Positions 1-7,049 of a stretch of DNA of 64,000 bases are shown piece by piece; within the stretch, counting starts at the first letter, position 1, and each line of letters begins with the position of its first letter. Origin of the DNA: Aminipila butyrica. GTDB taxonomy: Bacteria > Bacillota > Clostridia > Peptostreptococcales > Anaerovoracaceae. The notes below the pieces were generated by a model that worked only from the letters and a program-made list of their open reading frames with translations, ran no database searches and was not told where the DNA came from. Position numbers and translations under genes: made by a program. The stretch is from NCBI RefSeq assembly GCF_010669305.1, contig NZ_CP048649.1, positions 558,001 to 622,000 on the forward strand, read 5' to 3'.

Positions 1-20
1 AAACTCTCTGGGGTTATTTT

Positions 21-674
21 TTATTTTTTGTCCCTTTTCAGTTCGGGGTGACTGTCGAAGAACTCACCCCACAAAATATCCTCAGCTTGTCTTCTGGCAG
101 CTTCAGCATCTTTTATGGTAGAGTATCGGCCAAGGTGGTGGCGCTTGCCTTGAAAAGTGATGTAGGCGCGATACTTCCCCGCGTCGAAGCATACCCCTTT
201 TACTTTTGCCTTTGAATTTGAGTTGGGAGTTGTGGTAAGTTTGGACACATTCGTACCATCCACAAGGCTATCCCTGAGATTCGCCTCCCTCATCCGCTCG
301 TAGCCCTTTTCCCAATTTTCTTTGGACAGACACCCGCAGGACTTTACTATACCGGCAGTCAGGCTGCCAAGAGGCACATGACACTCTTGCCCACAGTCAC
401 AGAGACATACCCAGACCCGGGTGTGATGACGAACCTGGTCCGTTGGCCGTATAGCCGTTAGCCGACCATACCGGAAACCAGTGATATCCTTTTTGATACA
501 CCCGCAGTTTTTGGTTCTTCCGGAGGTAAGGCCGAGAGACGTAGCCTCACAACTTCTCCCACAGTCGCATTCACAGTGCCACACAACAGCCGTCCCCGAC
601 CTTTTATCTGTCGGATACTTGGCTACCAGTCTTCCAAAACGCTGGCCCGTTAAATTTCTTGCCCGCCTTCCCAC
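21..674 (-). CDS. AP2-domain protein with two zinc-ribbon-like repeats
   Basis: This 217-residue protein is probably a phage- or element-encoded DNA-binding protein. Residues 8-60 and 65-117 form two similar repeats, each with a GRL motif, a CxCDCG knuckle and a closing CGC, which suggests paired zinc ribbons. Residues 155-200 (KVKGVCFD, YRAYITFQGKRHHLGRY) look like an AP2 domain of the kind found next to HNH endonucleases, but no HNH motif is visible. The start is GTG, directly after the stop of the upstream AbrB-like gene, so the two are probably translationally coupled. The specific function is inferred from the family only. Confidence 0.75.
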   Translation of the reverse strand: MGRRARNLTGQRFGRLVAKYPTDKRSGTAVVWHCECDCGRSCEATSLGLTSGRTKNCGCIKKDITGFRYGRLTAIRPTDQVRHHTRVWVCLCDCGQECHVPLGSLTAGIVKSCGCLSKENWEKGYERMREANLRDSLVDGTNVSKLTTTPNSNSKAKVKGVCFDAGKYRAYITFQGKRHHLGRYSTIKDAEAARRQAEDILWGEFFDSHPELKRDKK

Positions 675-863
675 TTACTTAGCCCCTACAGGCTTGATGG
701 TGATAACTCCATCCTCTAGGGTGGCCGTAACTTCCCGGCTGTCTACAGTCAAGCCCATCTCTCTAACCCAGCTTATAGGAAGGGTTAATTTTGCGTTCAC
801 GCCGTTCTTGCTGGCCGTACCGCCAGTTTTATTAAAAGATATTTTTAGTACTCTCTGCTCCAT
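675..863 (-). CDS. AbrB/MazE/SpoVT-like small DNA-binding protein
   Basis: This is a 62-residue protein with the swapped-hairpin pattern of AbrB-like regulators (KLTLPISWVREMGLT followed by a beta strand ending VITIKP). The ATG at 863 is preferred to an upstream TTG at 878 because GGGGAG lies 5-10 bases ahead of it. It is the first gene of a two-gene minus-strand unit with the AP2 protein. It could be the antitoxin or regulator of this small element, and no toxin gene is adjacent. Confidence 0.7.
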   Translation of the reverse strand: MEQRVLKISFNKTGGTASKNGVNAKLTLPISWVREMGLTVDSREVTATLEDGVITIKPVGAK

Positions 864-944
864 AAAATCTCCCCACAATTCATATCATATACCCCCCGGA
901 TATACCGCCGGGTCCGGTGCTTGAAGCTCTTTAATACGTTAAAT

Positions 945-1256
945 TTATTTGTTGTAGTCCTCCAGGTCAGAGAATGTCATCTCTGAAAACATATCGCTTG
1001 ATTCGTACCAGTCTTTAAATTCGTTGTATACCTTTTCTTTTGACATGCCTGCGAAGTCCTCCAAGGAGCTGTCGTCCCTGATTTGGTCCATGTAGCTTCT
1101 GTATGCTTGACAGCCAGTTGCATAATCACGTCCTTTACTCTCGGCGATATCGGTGAAAGCTTCCTGTATGCCTTTACCATAAGCCTTCTTGTAAGTGTCA
1201 TTGATAGCCTCTTCTGCTACTTCCCAAACTTCCTCGACAGATATTATTTTTTTCAT
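945..1256 (-). CDS. Hypothetical acidic protein
   Basis: This 103-residue protein is mostly helical and rich in Glu, Asp and Lys. I recognise no family. The ATG at 1256 is chosen over a GTG at 1271 because GGAGGT sits just upstream. It has its own promoter (1299-1327) with a palindromic candidate operator between -35 and -10, so expression is probably repressed by a factor of the element. Confidence 0.6.
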   Translation of the reverse strand: MKKIISVEEVWEVAEEAINDTYKKAYGKGIQEAFTDIAESKGRDYATGCQAYRSYMDQIRDDSSLEDFAGMSKEKVYNEFKDWYESSDMFSEMTFSDLEDYNK

Positions 1257-1298
1257 TTTCTCTACCTCCACTTTCCGTTCGTGTTATCTTATATACTT

Positions 1299-1327
1299 AT
1301 AATACAATATTGGTAACCAATAGTCAA
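1299..1327 (-). promoter_or_regulatory. Sigma-A-type promoter with palindromic operator
   Basis: On the minus strand TTGACT (1322-1327) and TATTAT (1299-1304) are 17 bases apart, which is optimal spacing. The spacer contains the 13-base palindrome ATTGGTTACCAAT (1309-1321), well placed to block RNA polymerase. A related TGGTTACCA lies at 2055-2063. Confidence 0.65.
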
Positions 1328-1428
1328 TACCTTTTTTAAAATATTTTTATTTTAACGCAGCCCCAAGGCGATGATATGCCAAAATTTGGAGTATTACTTT
1401 TCTGCATGCCGTCCCATAAACTTGAAGC

Positions 1429-1938
1429 ATGACAAAGGACGAGTTCAAACGCCTAGCAGAAGGCTCTTATAAAAAGTTGTACCCCTACATATACAGTCTT
1501 GTAAAAGATGAGCAGGATACGTGGGATATCGTCCAAGACACTATGGAGAGAGCCCTCAAGAGCATAGACAAAATCGAAAGCTCGGATGGCCCTGAAGCTT
1601 TTTTGAGGGAAATCGCCAAAAACGTGATGCTTGATAAGAAGAGACGGGTGGACATAAAACGGGAAATTTATGAAAAGGTAAAGAAGAAGGAAGCGGAAGG
1701 GCAAACCTTTAAGGAGAGTGTTTTGGACACCCTGGTAAAGAGAGGACGGAGCAAGGAGATAAGCAGAGCGATCTGGAAGCTGGATAAAACAGAAAGAAAA
1801 ATAATCTTGCTTCACTACTACTTTGGCAAATCCTTGATAAAGATATCTGAGCGTACAGGGATAAAGTACACCACAGTCCTATATAAGCACAAAAAGGCCC
1901 TAAGGGCCTTGAAAGAAAATCTAAAAAAGATGCGATAA
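1429..1938 (+). CDS. Sigma-70 family (ECF-like) RNA polymerase sigma factor
   Basis: This 169-residue protein has a region 2-like segment at about residues 8-55 (SLVKDEQDTWDIVQDTMERAL) and a region 4 helix-turn-helix at about 125-160 (ISERTGIKYTTVLYKHKKAL). Regions 1 and 3 are absent, as in ECF sigma factors. It is encoded alone, divergent from the gene at 945-1256, and ends at a strong terminator. It probably directs transcription of the small element occupying the first 2.4 kb. Its target promoters cannot be told from the sequence. Confidence 0.75.
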   Translation: MTKDEFKRLAEGSYKKLYPYIYSLVKDEQDTWDIVQDTMERALKSIDKIESSDGPEAFLREIAKNVMLDKKRRVDIKREIYEKVKKKEAEGQTFKESVLDTLVKRGRSKEISRAIWKLDKTERKIILLHYYFGKSLIKISERTGIKYTTVLYKHKKALRALKENLKKMR

Positions 1939-1968
1939 TAAGGCCTAGAAAAGAGGCCTTATTTTTTT
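1939..1968 (+). terminator. Intrinsic terminator after sigma gene
   Basis: A perfect 8-bp stem (TAAGGCCT with AGGCCTTA, loop of 7) is followed by a run of seven T. Confidence 0.9.
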
Positions 1969-2013
1969 ATGTTCTTTAAAAAAGACAAAATTATTTTTCA
2001 AAATCTTTGTTTT

Positions 2014-2063
2014 TTGTCGTTGCTTATTCGTATATATTATACAAGTATTTTCCATGGTTACCA
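2014..2063 (+). promoter_or_regulatory. Promoter with TGGTTACCA palindrome
   Basis: TTGTCG (2014-2019) and TTATAC (2037-2042) are 17 bases apart. The palindrome TGGTTACCA (2055-2063) lies just after the expected transcription start and matches the core of the operator at 1309-1321. The same factor may control both transcripts. Confidence 0.5.
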
Positions 2064-2083
2064 AAAGGAGGCGATATATGTAA
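2063..2083 (+). promoter_or_regulatory. Start-stop element (SD-ATG-TAA)
   Basis: A near-perfect Shine-Dalgarno (AAAAGGAGG) is followed at good spacing by ATG at 2078-2080 and immediately by TAA. No peptide beyond formyl-Met could be made. Such elements can hold ribosomes on a leader. A second tiny ORF of 9 codons starts at 2088. Confidence 0.4.
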
Positions 2084-2144
2084 ATATATGTTGAATAATG
2101 TCGATAATGTTATGTAAGTTAATGAAAGCAAAGAGGCAAAGTAT

Positions 2145-2288
2145 ATGGAAAAAGACGAGACAGGATTTAAAATTAAAACTAATACAGTCGACGAACAGTT
2201 GCGAGAAATTATAAACAGCAGTAATAGCCTTTGGATGATAGCACTCAAGGCTTACGCATTGGGTAGAAGCGCATTGAACAATACATAA
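2145..2288 (+). CDS. Small hypothetical protein, 47 residues
   Basis: A short ORF begins at ATG 2145 after an AGAGG-type ribosome site and ends with tandem TAA stops. It lies between a promoter at 2014-2042 and a perfect terminator at 2290-2314, which supports it as a real transcript. The peptide starts MEKDETGFKI and has a helix-forming middle. I do not recognise a family. Confidence 0.45.
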   Translation: MEKDETGFKIKTNTVDEQLREIINSSNSLWMIALKAYALGRSALNNT

Positions 2289-2289
2289 T

Positions 2290-2314
2290 AAAAGTGGGCA
2301 TATGCCCACTTTTT
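2290..2314 (+). terminator. Intrinsic terminator
   Basis: A 10-bp perfect stem (AAAGTGGGCA with TGCCCACTTT, two-base loop) is followed by T residues. Confidence 0.85.
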
Positions 2315-2332
2315 AATTGAAATAAGATAAAG

Positions 2333-2352
2333 TGCAACACAAAATGCAACAC
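2333..2352 (+). repeat. Direct repeat TGCAACACA x2
   Basis: TGCAACACA occurs at 2333-2341 and 2344-2352, 11 bases (one helical turn) apart, about 35 bases before the tRNA-like fragment. Phased short repeats beside an att core are typical of tyrosine-integrase arm sites. Confidence 0.5.
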
Positions 2353-2384
2353 ATACCTTAAAAACGTTGAAAAATAGTCGTCAC

Positions 2385-2414
2385 AGTGGGGTTCGAGTCC
2401 CATGTCCTCCGCCA
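2385..2414 (+). other. 3' tRNA fragment, probable attachment-site core
   Basis: The sequence reads as the T arm (GGTTCGAGTCCC) and 3' acceptor strand of a tRNA, ending in TCCTCCGCCA with encoded CCA. No D arm, anticodon arm or 5' acceptor half precedes it, so it is a fragment. This is the usual trace of an element integrated into a tRNA gene end and marks the right limit of the small element at 1-2.4 kb. Confidence 0.6.
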
Positions 2415-2469
2415 GAAGATTAGGTCAAAATAGATACAGGGCTGAAAAAGCCAGTGTTTATGCGGCCTG

Positions 2470-2508
2470 ACGAGGGTTTTGAATGAAAAATTCAAGACCC
2501 TCGTTTTT
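2470..2508 (+). terminator. Terminator hairpin 1 of 3
   Basis: A 15-bp stem (ACGAGGGTTTTGAAT with ATTCAAGACCCTCGT, one G-T pair) is followed by five T. It is the first of three long hairpins in 190 bases with no gene between them. Confidence 0.8.
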
Positions 2509-2516
2509 CATAGATG

Positions 2517-2558
2517 CACCCTGCTTTTTAACAAGAAAGCAGGGTGTTTCTCGTTTTT
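2517..2558 (+). terminator. Terminator hairpin 2 of 3
   Basis: CACCCTGCTTT pairs with AAAGCAGGGTG around an 8-base loop, followed by a T-rich tract. Confidence 0.7.
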
Positions 2559-2615
2559 GGCCGGAATCAGTCCGGTTACAATTAAATAAAGCCAATACCC
2601 TACAGGGCAATTTTG

Positions 2616-2657
2616 AAGCGGCTGTGTTCTTCGTAACTGAAAAACACAGCCGCTTTT
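2616..2657 (+). terminator. Terminator hairpin 3 of 3
   Basis: AAGCGGCTGTGTT pairs with AACACAGCCGCTT around a loop of 14, followed by T residues. It ends 36 bases before the first ICE gene. Confidence 0.75.
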
Positions 2658-2692
2658 TGCGCCCAAAATCAAAATTAAAGGATGGATGAACC

Positions 2693-3211
2693 ATGAAAAA
2701 CGAACTGCAGACACTGCGGTTATTCAGCCCCCTCTTCCCCCATATCTACCGAAAAAACGAATGGGGCGATCTTGACGATTATCGGGAGGATTTATCTGCC
2801 GGTGAGGTTTTGGAATATGAGGATAAAATCCTTGCCCTCATTCAGAAAGAAAGGCTGCCCAGCGAGGGCGAGCGTGGCCTCGCCGTTTACCTTGATGACG
2901 ATCTCATCCGAAAGGTACACAGCATTAATCCCTCTGTGGAGGAATGGAATGGCGAGCTGTGGGGCGTGACCGAGGTGCAAACCCAAGGTGCGCTTTCTGC
3001 CTCTGAGCTTGCGGAGCTGACAGAATGGCTCTCTTCTCAATTTAGTGACGGCTGGGGTGAGGGGCTGGAACAAAGGGAAATCAAGGTGGATGACGGTGAG
3101 CTGTATGTCAGCTTTTGGGATAGCAGCGACCGCTTCTTTATTAGGCCGGAGGATGAGCTGAAAGGTAGCCAGTCCTATGGCTTCGGCATGACGATGGGAG
3201 GAATGCGCTAA
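2693..3211 (+). CDS. Conserved-type ICE protein, unknown function
   Basis: This is a 172-residue acidic protein with no signal peptide or membrane segment. The C-terminal half (about residues 95-172) has alternating strands and a Trp-rich stretch (FSDGWGEGLEQ, SFWDSSDRF), and it ends in Met/Gly-rich residues (GFGMTMGGMR) as several later ICE proteins do. It is the first gene of the maintenance operon and its stop overlaps the next start (TAATG). I cannot assign a function. Confidence 0.7.
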   Translation: MKNELQTLRLFSPLFPHIYRKNEWGDLDDYREDLSAGEVLEYEDKILALIQKERLPSEGERGLAVYLDDDLIRKVHSINPSVEEWNGELWGVTEVQTQGALSASELAELTEWLSSQFSDGWGEGLEQREIKVDDGELYVSFWDSSDRFFIRPEDELKGSQSYGFGMTMGGMR

Positions 3212-3801
3212 TGCCAAATCATCTAACCAATATTTTAAGAGTATCCGGCGATTCGGAACAAGTCAGCGCCATGTTCGAGGCCATCAAGGATGATAAGATT
3301 GGCCTCGGCAGTATTGACTTCAACAAGGTCATCCCGATGCCTGAGCATATCTTTCGTGGAAATCTCGGAATGGCCGAGCGTGAGAAGTACGGCAAAGACA
3401 ACTGGTACGACTGGTCGATTTCCAATTGGGGAACCAAGTGGAACAGCTACGGCTACGATGGCGCATATACCCCGCAGGATTTTGACGGCGAGCATATCGA
3501 GTTCCAGACTGCATGGAGCCGTGCCGATCCGGTGATCCGCACACTTGCCGAGCAGTACCCTGATCTCTCTTTTGAATATCTGTGGGCTGACGAGGACTTC
3601 GGATATAACACAGGAAAAAAAGAATATGAAAATGGTGAGGAAATGTTCTGTGACATCCCTCCCGGCGGTTCCAAGGAAGCGCTGGAAATGGCCTCTGAGG
3701 TTCACGATGTGGATTTGGCCGATGAGGGATATCTGTACAATGAAGAAACCAACGAATATGAATATCATAGTCCAGACGAGCCGATGTCACTGAAAATGTA
3801 G
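3211..3801 (+). CDS. YubB/Api92-type ferredoxin-fold protein
   Basis: The opening MPNHLTNILRVSG and the later WYDWSISNWGTKWN block match the YubB ferredoxin-like (Api92/DUF1281) family often found on plasmids and conjugative elements. The protein has 196 residues and is acidic at the C terminus. It is translationally coupled to the gene before it by TAATG. Its stop codon is inside a terminator stem at 3779-3814. The family function is not known in detail. Confidence 0.7.
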   Translation: MPNHLTNILRVSGDSEQVSAMFEAIKDDKIGLGSIDFNKVIPMPEHIFRGNLGMAEREKYGKDNWYDWSISNWGTKWNSYGYDGAYTPQDFDGEHIEFQTAWSRADPVIRTLAEQYPDLSFEYLWADEDFGYNTGKKEYENGEEMFCDIPPGGSKEALEMASEVHDVDLADEGYLYNEETNEYEYHSPDEPMSLKM

Positions 3802-3818
3802 TGACTATCGGCTTTTTT
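3779..3818 (+). terminator. Intrinsic terminator overlapping stop codon
   Basis: AGCCGATGTCACT pairs imperfectly with AGTGACTATCGGCT, followed by six T. The TAG stop of the YubB-like gene lies in the loop side. Confidence 0.75.
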
Positions 3819-3843
3819 CTTTTTCAGAGGGAGGTGATGGAAT

Positions 3844-4773
3844 ATCAATAGCTTTATCAGCTGGGTGGGCGGCAAGAAAGCCCTCCGCAATATCATTTAC
3901 CGGCTCTTCCCCAAGGACTTCGGCAGATACATCGAAGTCTTTGGCGGCGGGGGTTGGGTTTTGTTCGGCAGGCCGCCGGACTGCAAGGGTATGGAGGTCT
4001 ACAACGATTTCAACGGAAACCTCACCAACCTGTTCTACTGCGTAAAAAACAGAACGCTGGCGTTCCTCAAGGAGCTGGGCTTCCTGCCCCTCAACTCCCG
4101 GCATGAATTCAGTGTCCTGCGCCGCTTCTTTGAAAAGGATGAATTTGATAATAAATATCTACAGGAAGAATTGGAGCTGGCGCAGCAGAACCTCCCGCCG
4201 CCTGAGTTTGAGGAACTGAGAGCAATTATGTTGGAGCAGGAAGAGCCAAGCGATGTGTGGCGAGCGGCGGCCTTTTTCAAGCTCATCCGTTATAGCTATG
4301 GCAGCGGATGTACCTCTTACGGCTGCCAGCCCTTTGACATCCGCAAGGTGTTCGCTGTGATATGGGAGGCATCAAAGCGGCTTGCAGACACCGTGGTGGA
4401 AAATAAGGACTTTGAGGCATTGATCCGGCAGTACGACCGGGATGATGCCTTTTTTTATTGCGATCCGCCGTATTACATGACCGAGGGTCACTATGCGGTG
4501 GAGTTTCTGAAAACCGACCACCAGCGACTTCGGGATGCACTGGCAGGCAGCAAGGGCAAATGGATGGTCAGCTACAACGACTGTGAATTTATCCGGGAGC
4601 TGTATCAGGAGTACATCATCACACCGGTCACCCGCCTGAGCAATCTGGCGCAGCGGTATGAGGGCGGCTGTGAGTACCCGGAGGTCATCATTACCAACTA
4701 TGATCCCAATGAGCGGGAAAAGGATACGTTCCAATTAAATCTATTTGATTTTGGAGGTGAATACGAAGAATGA
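3844..4773 (+). CDS. D12-class DNA adenine N6-methyltransferase
   Basis: This is an alpha-type adenine methyltransferase. Motif X (SWVGGKKALR) is at the extreme N terminus, motif I is IEVFGGGGWVLF, and catalytic motif IV is FYCDPPYY at about residue 205. The only ATG/GTG/TTG start in frame, GTG 3865, would remove the ISW part of motif X. The SD (GGGAGGT, 3829-3835) fits ATC at 3844, giving I/MNSFISWVGGKK, so an ATC start derived from ATG is proposed. The enzyme probably protects the incoming element from host restriction. No cognate endonuclease is adjacent. Confidence 0.8.
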   Translation: MNSFISWVGGKKALRNIIYRLFPKDFGRYIEVFGGGGWVLFGRPPDCKGMEVYNDFNGNLTNLFYCVKNRTLAFLKELGFLPLNSRHEFSVLRRFFEKDEFDNKYLQEELELAQQNLPPPEFEELRAIMLEQEEPSDVWRAAAFFKLIRYSYGSGCTSYGCQPFDIRKVFAVIWEASKRLADTVVENKDFEALIRQYDRDDAFFYCDPPYYMTEGHYAVEFLKTDHQRLRDALAGSKGKWMVSYNDCEFIRELYQEYIITPVTRLSNLAQRYEGGCEYPEVIITNYDPNEREKDTFQLNLFDFGGEYEE

Positions 4774-5159
4774 CTGGACTTGAAAAAATCCGCTGGGCAA
4801 AAGCCCTGATTGAAGATGAAAGCGGCGGCAGATATCAGTTTGTGGTGGGCAATGTTCACGATGACCTATATTTGGATTGCAGCGCTCAAACCAATGCAGG
4901 TTTATATCTGACCGTGCAGCAAAACAGGGAAACTGGCAGCTATGACTGCATTTTCAAGGGATATACCCGCATCAGCAGCGGCTACCACAACGCCAAGGGA
5001 ATGCAGCAGCTGGCTGACGAGTACAAGCAGGCTGCCTATTTCCTCAAAGAAATGGAGATCGCCAACATCTCTCTGGCCGGGGATGAGCTTCGCACCTTTG
5101 TGTCGGAGCTGAAATCGGCAGAAGAACAACAAATTAACGCCCCTCAGATGGGGATGTAA
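4770..5159 (+). CDS. Hypothetical protein in methylase operon
   Basis: This 129-residue protein overlaps the methylase stop by ATGA and is therefore coupled to it. It has an N-terminal half of predicted strands (GRYQFVVGNVHDD, LYLTVQQN) and a helical C-terminal half (LADEYKQAAYFLKEMEIA). There is no signal peptide or membrane segment. I do not recognise a family. The position suggests a role in element maintenance. Confidence 0.65.
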   Translation: MTGLEKIRWAKALIEDESGGRYQFVVGNVHDDLYLDCSAQTNAGLYLTVQQNRETGSYDCIFKGYTRISSGYHNAKGMQQLADEYKQAAYFLKEMEIANISLAGDELRTFVSELKSAEEQQINAPQMGM

Positions 5160-5174
5160 AAGGAGGCTTATGCC

Positions 5175-5603
5175 ATGAAAATCATTGAAACGAAAGGCCA
5201 GATTGCCGATAACGGCAGCATCATCCTGCCGCCCGGTGTTTTGGAAACCATGTGCGTCACTGCCGGAGATACCGTGCATCTGGCGTATTTGTCCCATCAC
5301 CCGGTAAAGCAGATCAACAGCTACGGCGAGTTTTTTCTCACAAAGGACGGTATCGACAACGTGAGTGAACCGGTGGAAGCACCGGAATCCGCAGAGCTGT
5401 CGGTGCCTCATGCGCTTTTGGCGGCGGCGGGCATTCCGCTGGATGACGATTTGGACATTCGCTGCGAGGACGGTGTCATCATCATCGGCAGCGCCGATCC
5501 CTTAAAGCAGCTGCCGCCCCAGCTCATGGAGCTGTTCGACAGCCTCGGCGTGAGCCACGATACCATCCGCTGTGTGCTGGAGGGAGGTGTGGAGGATGAA
5601 TAA
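5175..5603 (+). CDS. AbrB/SpoVT-like swapped-hairpin protein
   Basis: The first 45 residues (ETKGQIADNGSIILPPGVLE then GDTVHLAYL) follow the AbrB swapped-hairpin pattern of DNA-binding transition-state regulators. Residues 50-142 form an acidic tail unlike that of short antitoxins. It overlaps the next AbrB-like gene by 8 bases, so the two proteins may act together, perhaps as a hetero-oligomer. This is inference from fold and context. Confidence 0.6.
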   Translation: MKIIETKGQIADNGSIILPPGVLETMCVTAGDTVHLAYLSHHPVKQINSYGEFFLTKDGIDNVSEPVEAPESAELSVPHALLAAAGIPLDDDLDIRCEDGVIIIGSADPLKQLPPQLMELFDSLGVSHDTIRCVLEGGVEDE

Positions 5604-5880
5604 GAAACCCATGTACAAGCTGATGGACAGCAAAGGTCGGGTGCTGATTCCCAAGGAGCTGCGCACTGCCAGCGGTATGGATTACGGCGATATTGTGCGC
5701 CTCGGCTTGTCAAACGGCACAGTCAGTGTGCAAAAGGTGGATATCATCGAAATCGGTGATCAGTCCACAGAGGCGGTGGAGGCCTATGTCCGTGCAGCCT
5801 TCAAGACTATGCCGGACGATACAAGGCTCTCCCTCATTTCCGACCTGACCGCCCTGCTGCAGCAGAAAAAGGAGGGCTGA
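5596..5880 (+). CDS. AbrB/MazE/SpoVT family DNA-binding protein
   Basis: This 94-residue protein has the clear motif MDSKGRVLIPKELRTASGMDYGD typical in layout of AbrB and SpoVT N-terminal domains, followed by a short helical dimer region. The start is ATG 5596 (GGAGG just upstream, inside the previous gene). It is probably a transcriptional regulator of the ICE. Its target is unknown, but nearby operator-like sequences are not obvious. Confidence 0.8.
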   Translation: MNKKPMYKLMDSKGRVLIPKELRTASGMDYGDIVRLGLSNGTVSVQKVDIIEIGDQSTEAVEAYVRAAFKTMPDDTRLSLISDLTALLQQKKEG

Positions 5881-5883
5881 CGG

Positions 5884-6441
5884 ATGGAACGAAATACTCT
5901 CTACACGGAAAAAGACTGTTCGACAACCGGCTTGGGCTGCGGTATTCAGGGAAAGGTTGTCGTAATCGGTCAGGATAGTCCTGATATGCAACTGTACTTC
6001 TGCCTCTGCGGAAACGGAGCCGGTGCCAATCCAAGCGGCTCCGCTGTCTTTTTGGTGTCCCTGCGCACCGGGGAGTTTGCCTTGAAAACCCGCAGTGAGG
6101 TTATCGGTATTCTCAAGCCGGAGATTTTGCTGGACAGTGCCAAGCTGCAGCTTTCCCAAATCAGGCCGGTGGGGGCGCTGGATTTGAAGAATCACGAGCC
6201 GAAATACAGCGGCTACAGCTTTCTGCCCGATGGCTGCTATGCCTCCGGCGTATGGCTCTGTACCGAGCAGGAGGCGCTTGATTATGTGGAGATGCAAAAG
6301 CCCTACCAGCACCGCATCATGCTCTGCGACCGGGATGACTTTTGTGTGCTGGAAATGGAAAATGGCAGACTCCTGCATCCCTCCGGTGAGGAAATGGAAG
6401 CTCTCCAGAATCCGCAGAACGGAGGCCTGACTATGACATAA
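5884..6441 (+). CDS. Hypothetical ICE protein
   Basis: This is a 185-residue soluble protein with a mixed alpha/beta pattern and several Cys residues (CSTTGLGCG, YFCLCGNG). It has no membrane segments. It begins three bases after the AbrB-like gene and shares that operon. No family is recognised. Confidence 0.65.
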   Translation: MERNTLYTEKDCSTTGLGCGIQGKVVVIGQDSPDMQLYFCLCGNGAGANPSGSAVFLVSLRTGEFALKTRSEVIGILKPEILLDSAKLQLSQIRPVGALDLKNHEPKYSGYSFLPDGCYASGVWLCTEQEALDYVEMQKPYQHRIMLCDRDDFCVLEMENGRLLHPSGEEMEALQNPQNGGLTMT

Positions 6442-6454
6442 AGGAGGTACCCTC

Positions 6455-7003
6455 ATGCGAAATATCCGGATGGAAAAAGACATCATCCTGTACTACGGCA
6501 ACCCTGCCGGTTATGTCAGCGGCGGCAAGGCAGTGGTCGATCCTCTGTTTAAGTCGGAGGAACTGAACGCCTTTCTCAGCCGCCAAAAAGACATCGGCGA
6601 GGTGAAATGGACAGACGGTGTGTATGACCGCCTTGTCAACGGTCAGCGGGATAATCAAGAACTCACTCTGCTGAAAAGCTGCCGTGTGTGGCAGTTAACG
6701 CCCGAATCGGATCTTCGGATGCGCTTCATCAGCCTTGCGGATTTTTGCAAGGAATTCGGAGAACCGCAGATGTCCGATTACCAGACGATCTATGACGGCG
6801 AGGTGGAAACCAACAATCTGGAGGCGCTGTACACCAAATTCAATGTAGACCATCCTCCCGGCTATGCAGGGCATTCCCTGTCCATGTCGGATGTGCTGGA
6901 GCTGTACGATGAAAACGGCAGCAGCTTCTTCTATTGTGACCGCTTCGGTTTTCAGGAAATCGGGTTCACACCACCGGCGCAGAACCAAACCATGCAGCTC
7001 TAA
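6455..7003 (+). CDS. YodL-like domain protein
   Basis: This 182-residue protein's C-terminal segment (HSLSMSDVLEL then FFYCDRFGFQEIGF) matches the pattern of the YodL/LPD domains common in conjugative-element proteins of Clostridia. The N-terminal 130 residues have no clear motif. The start is supported by GGAGG at 6443-6447. Its role is unknown; such domains often occur in anti-restriction or large polyvalent proteins carried by elements. Confidence 0.6.
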   Translation: MRNIRMEKDIILYYGNPAGYVSGGKAVVDPLFKSEELNAFLSRQKDIGEVKWTDGVYDRLVNGQRDNQELTLLKSCRVWQLTPESDLRMRFISLADFCKEFGEPQMSDYQTIYDGEVETNNLEALYTKFNVDHPPGYAGHSLSMSDVLELYDENGSSFFYCDRFGFQEIGFTPPAQNQTMQL

Positions 7004-7019
7004 AGGGGCTGTTTTTTTT
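6995..7019 (+). terminator. Intrinsic terminator overlapping stop
   Basis: CAGCTC pairs with GGGCTG across the TAA stop, followed by eight T. Confidence 0.65.
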
Positions 7020-7049
7020 ATTGGCAAAAGGCGAAAGGAGAAAGAAATC

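Noticed and set aside
481..924. 147-codon plus-strand ORF
   Set aside because: It is the antisense shadow of the AP2 and AbrB-like genes, has no SD and shows no family pattern.
2385..2414. A complete tRNA gene
   Set aside because: Only the T arm and 3' acceptor strand are present, with no D or anticodon arm upstream and an imperfect T stem.
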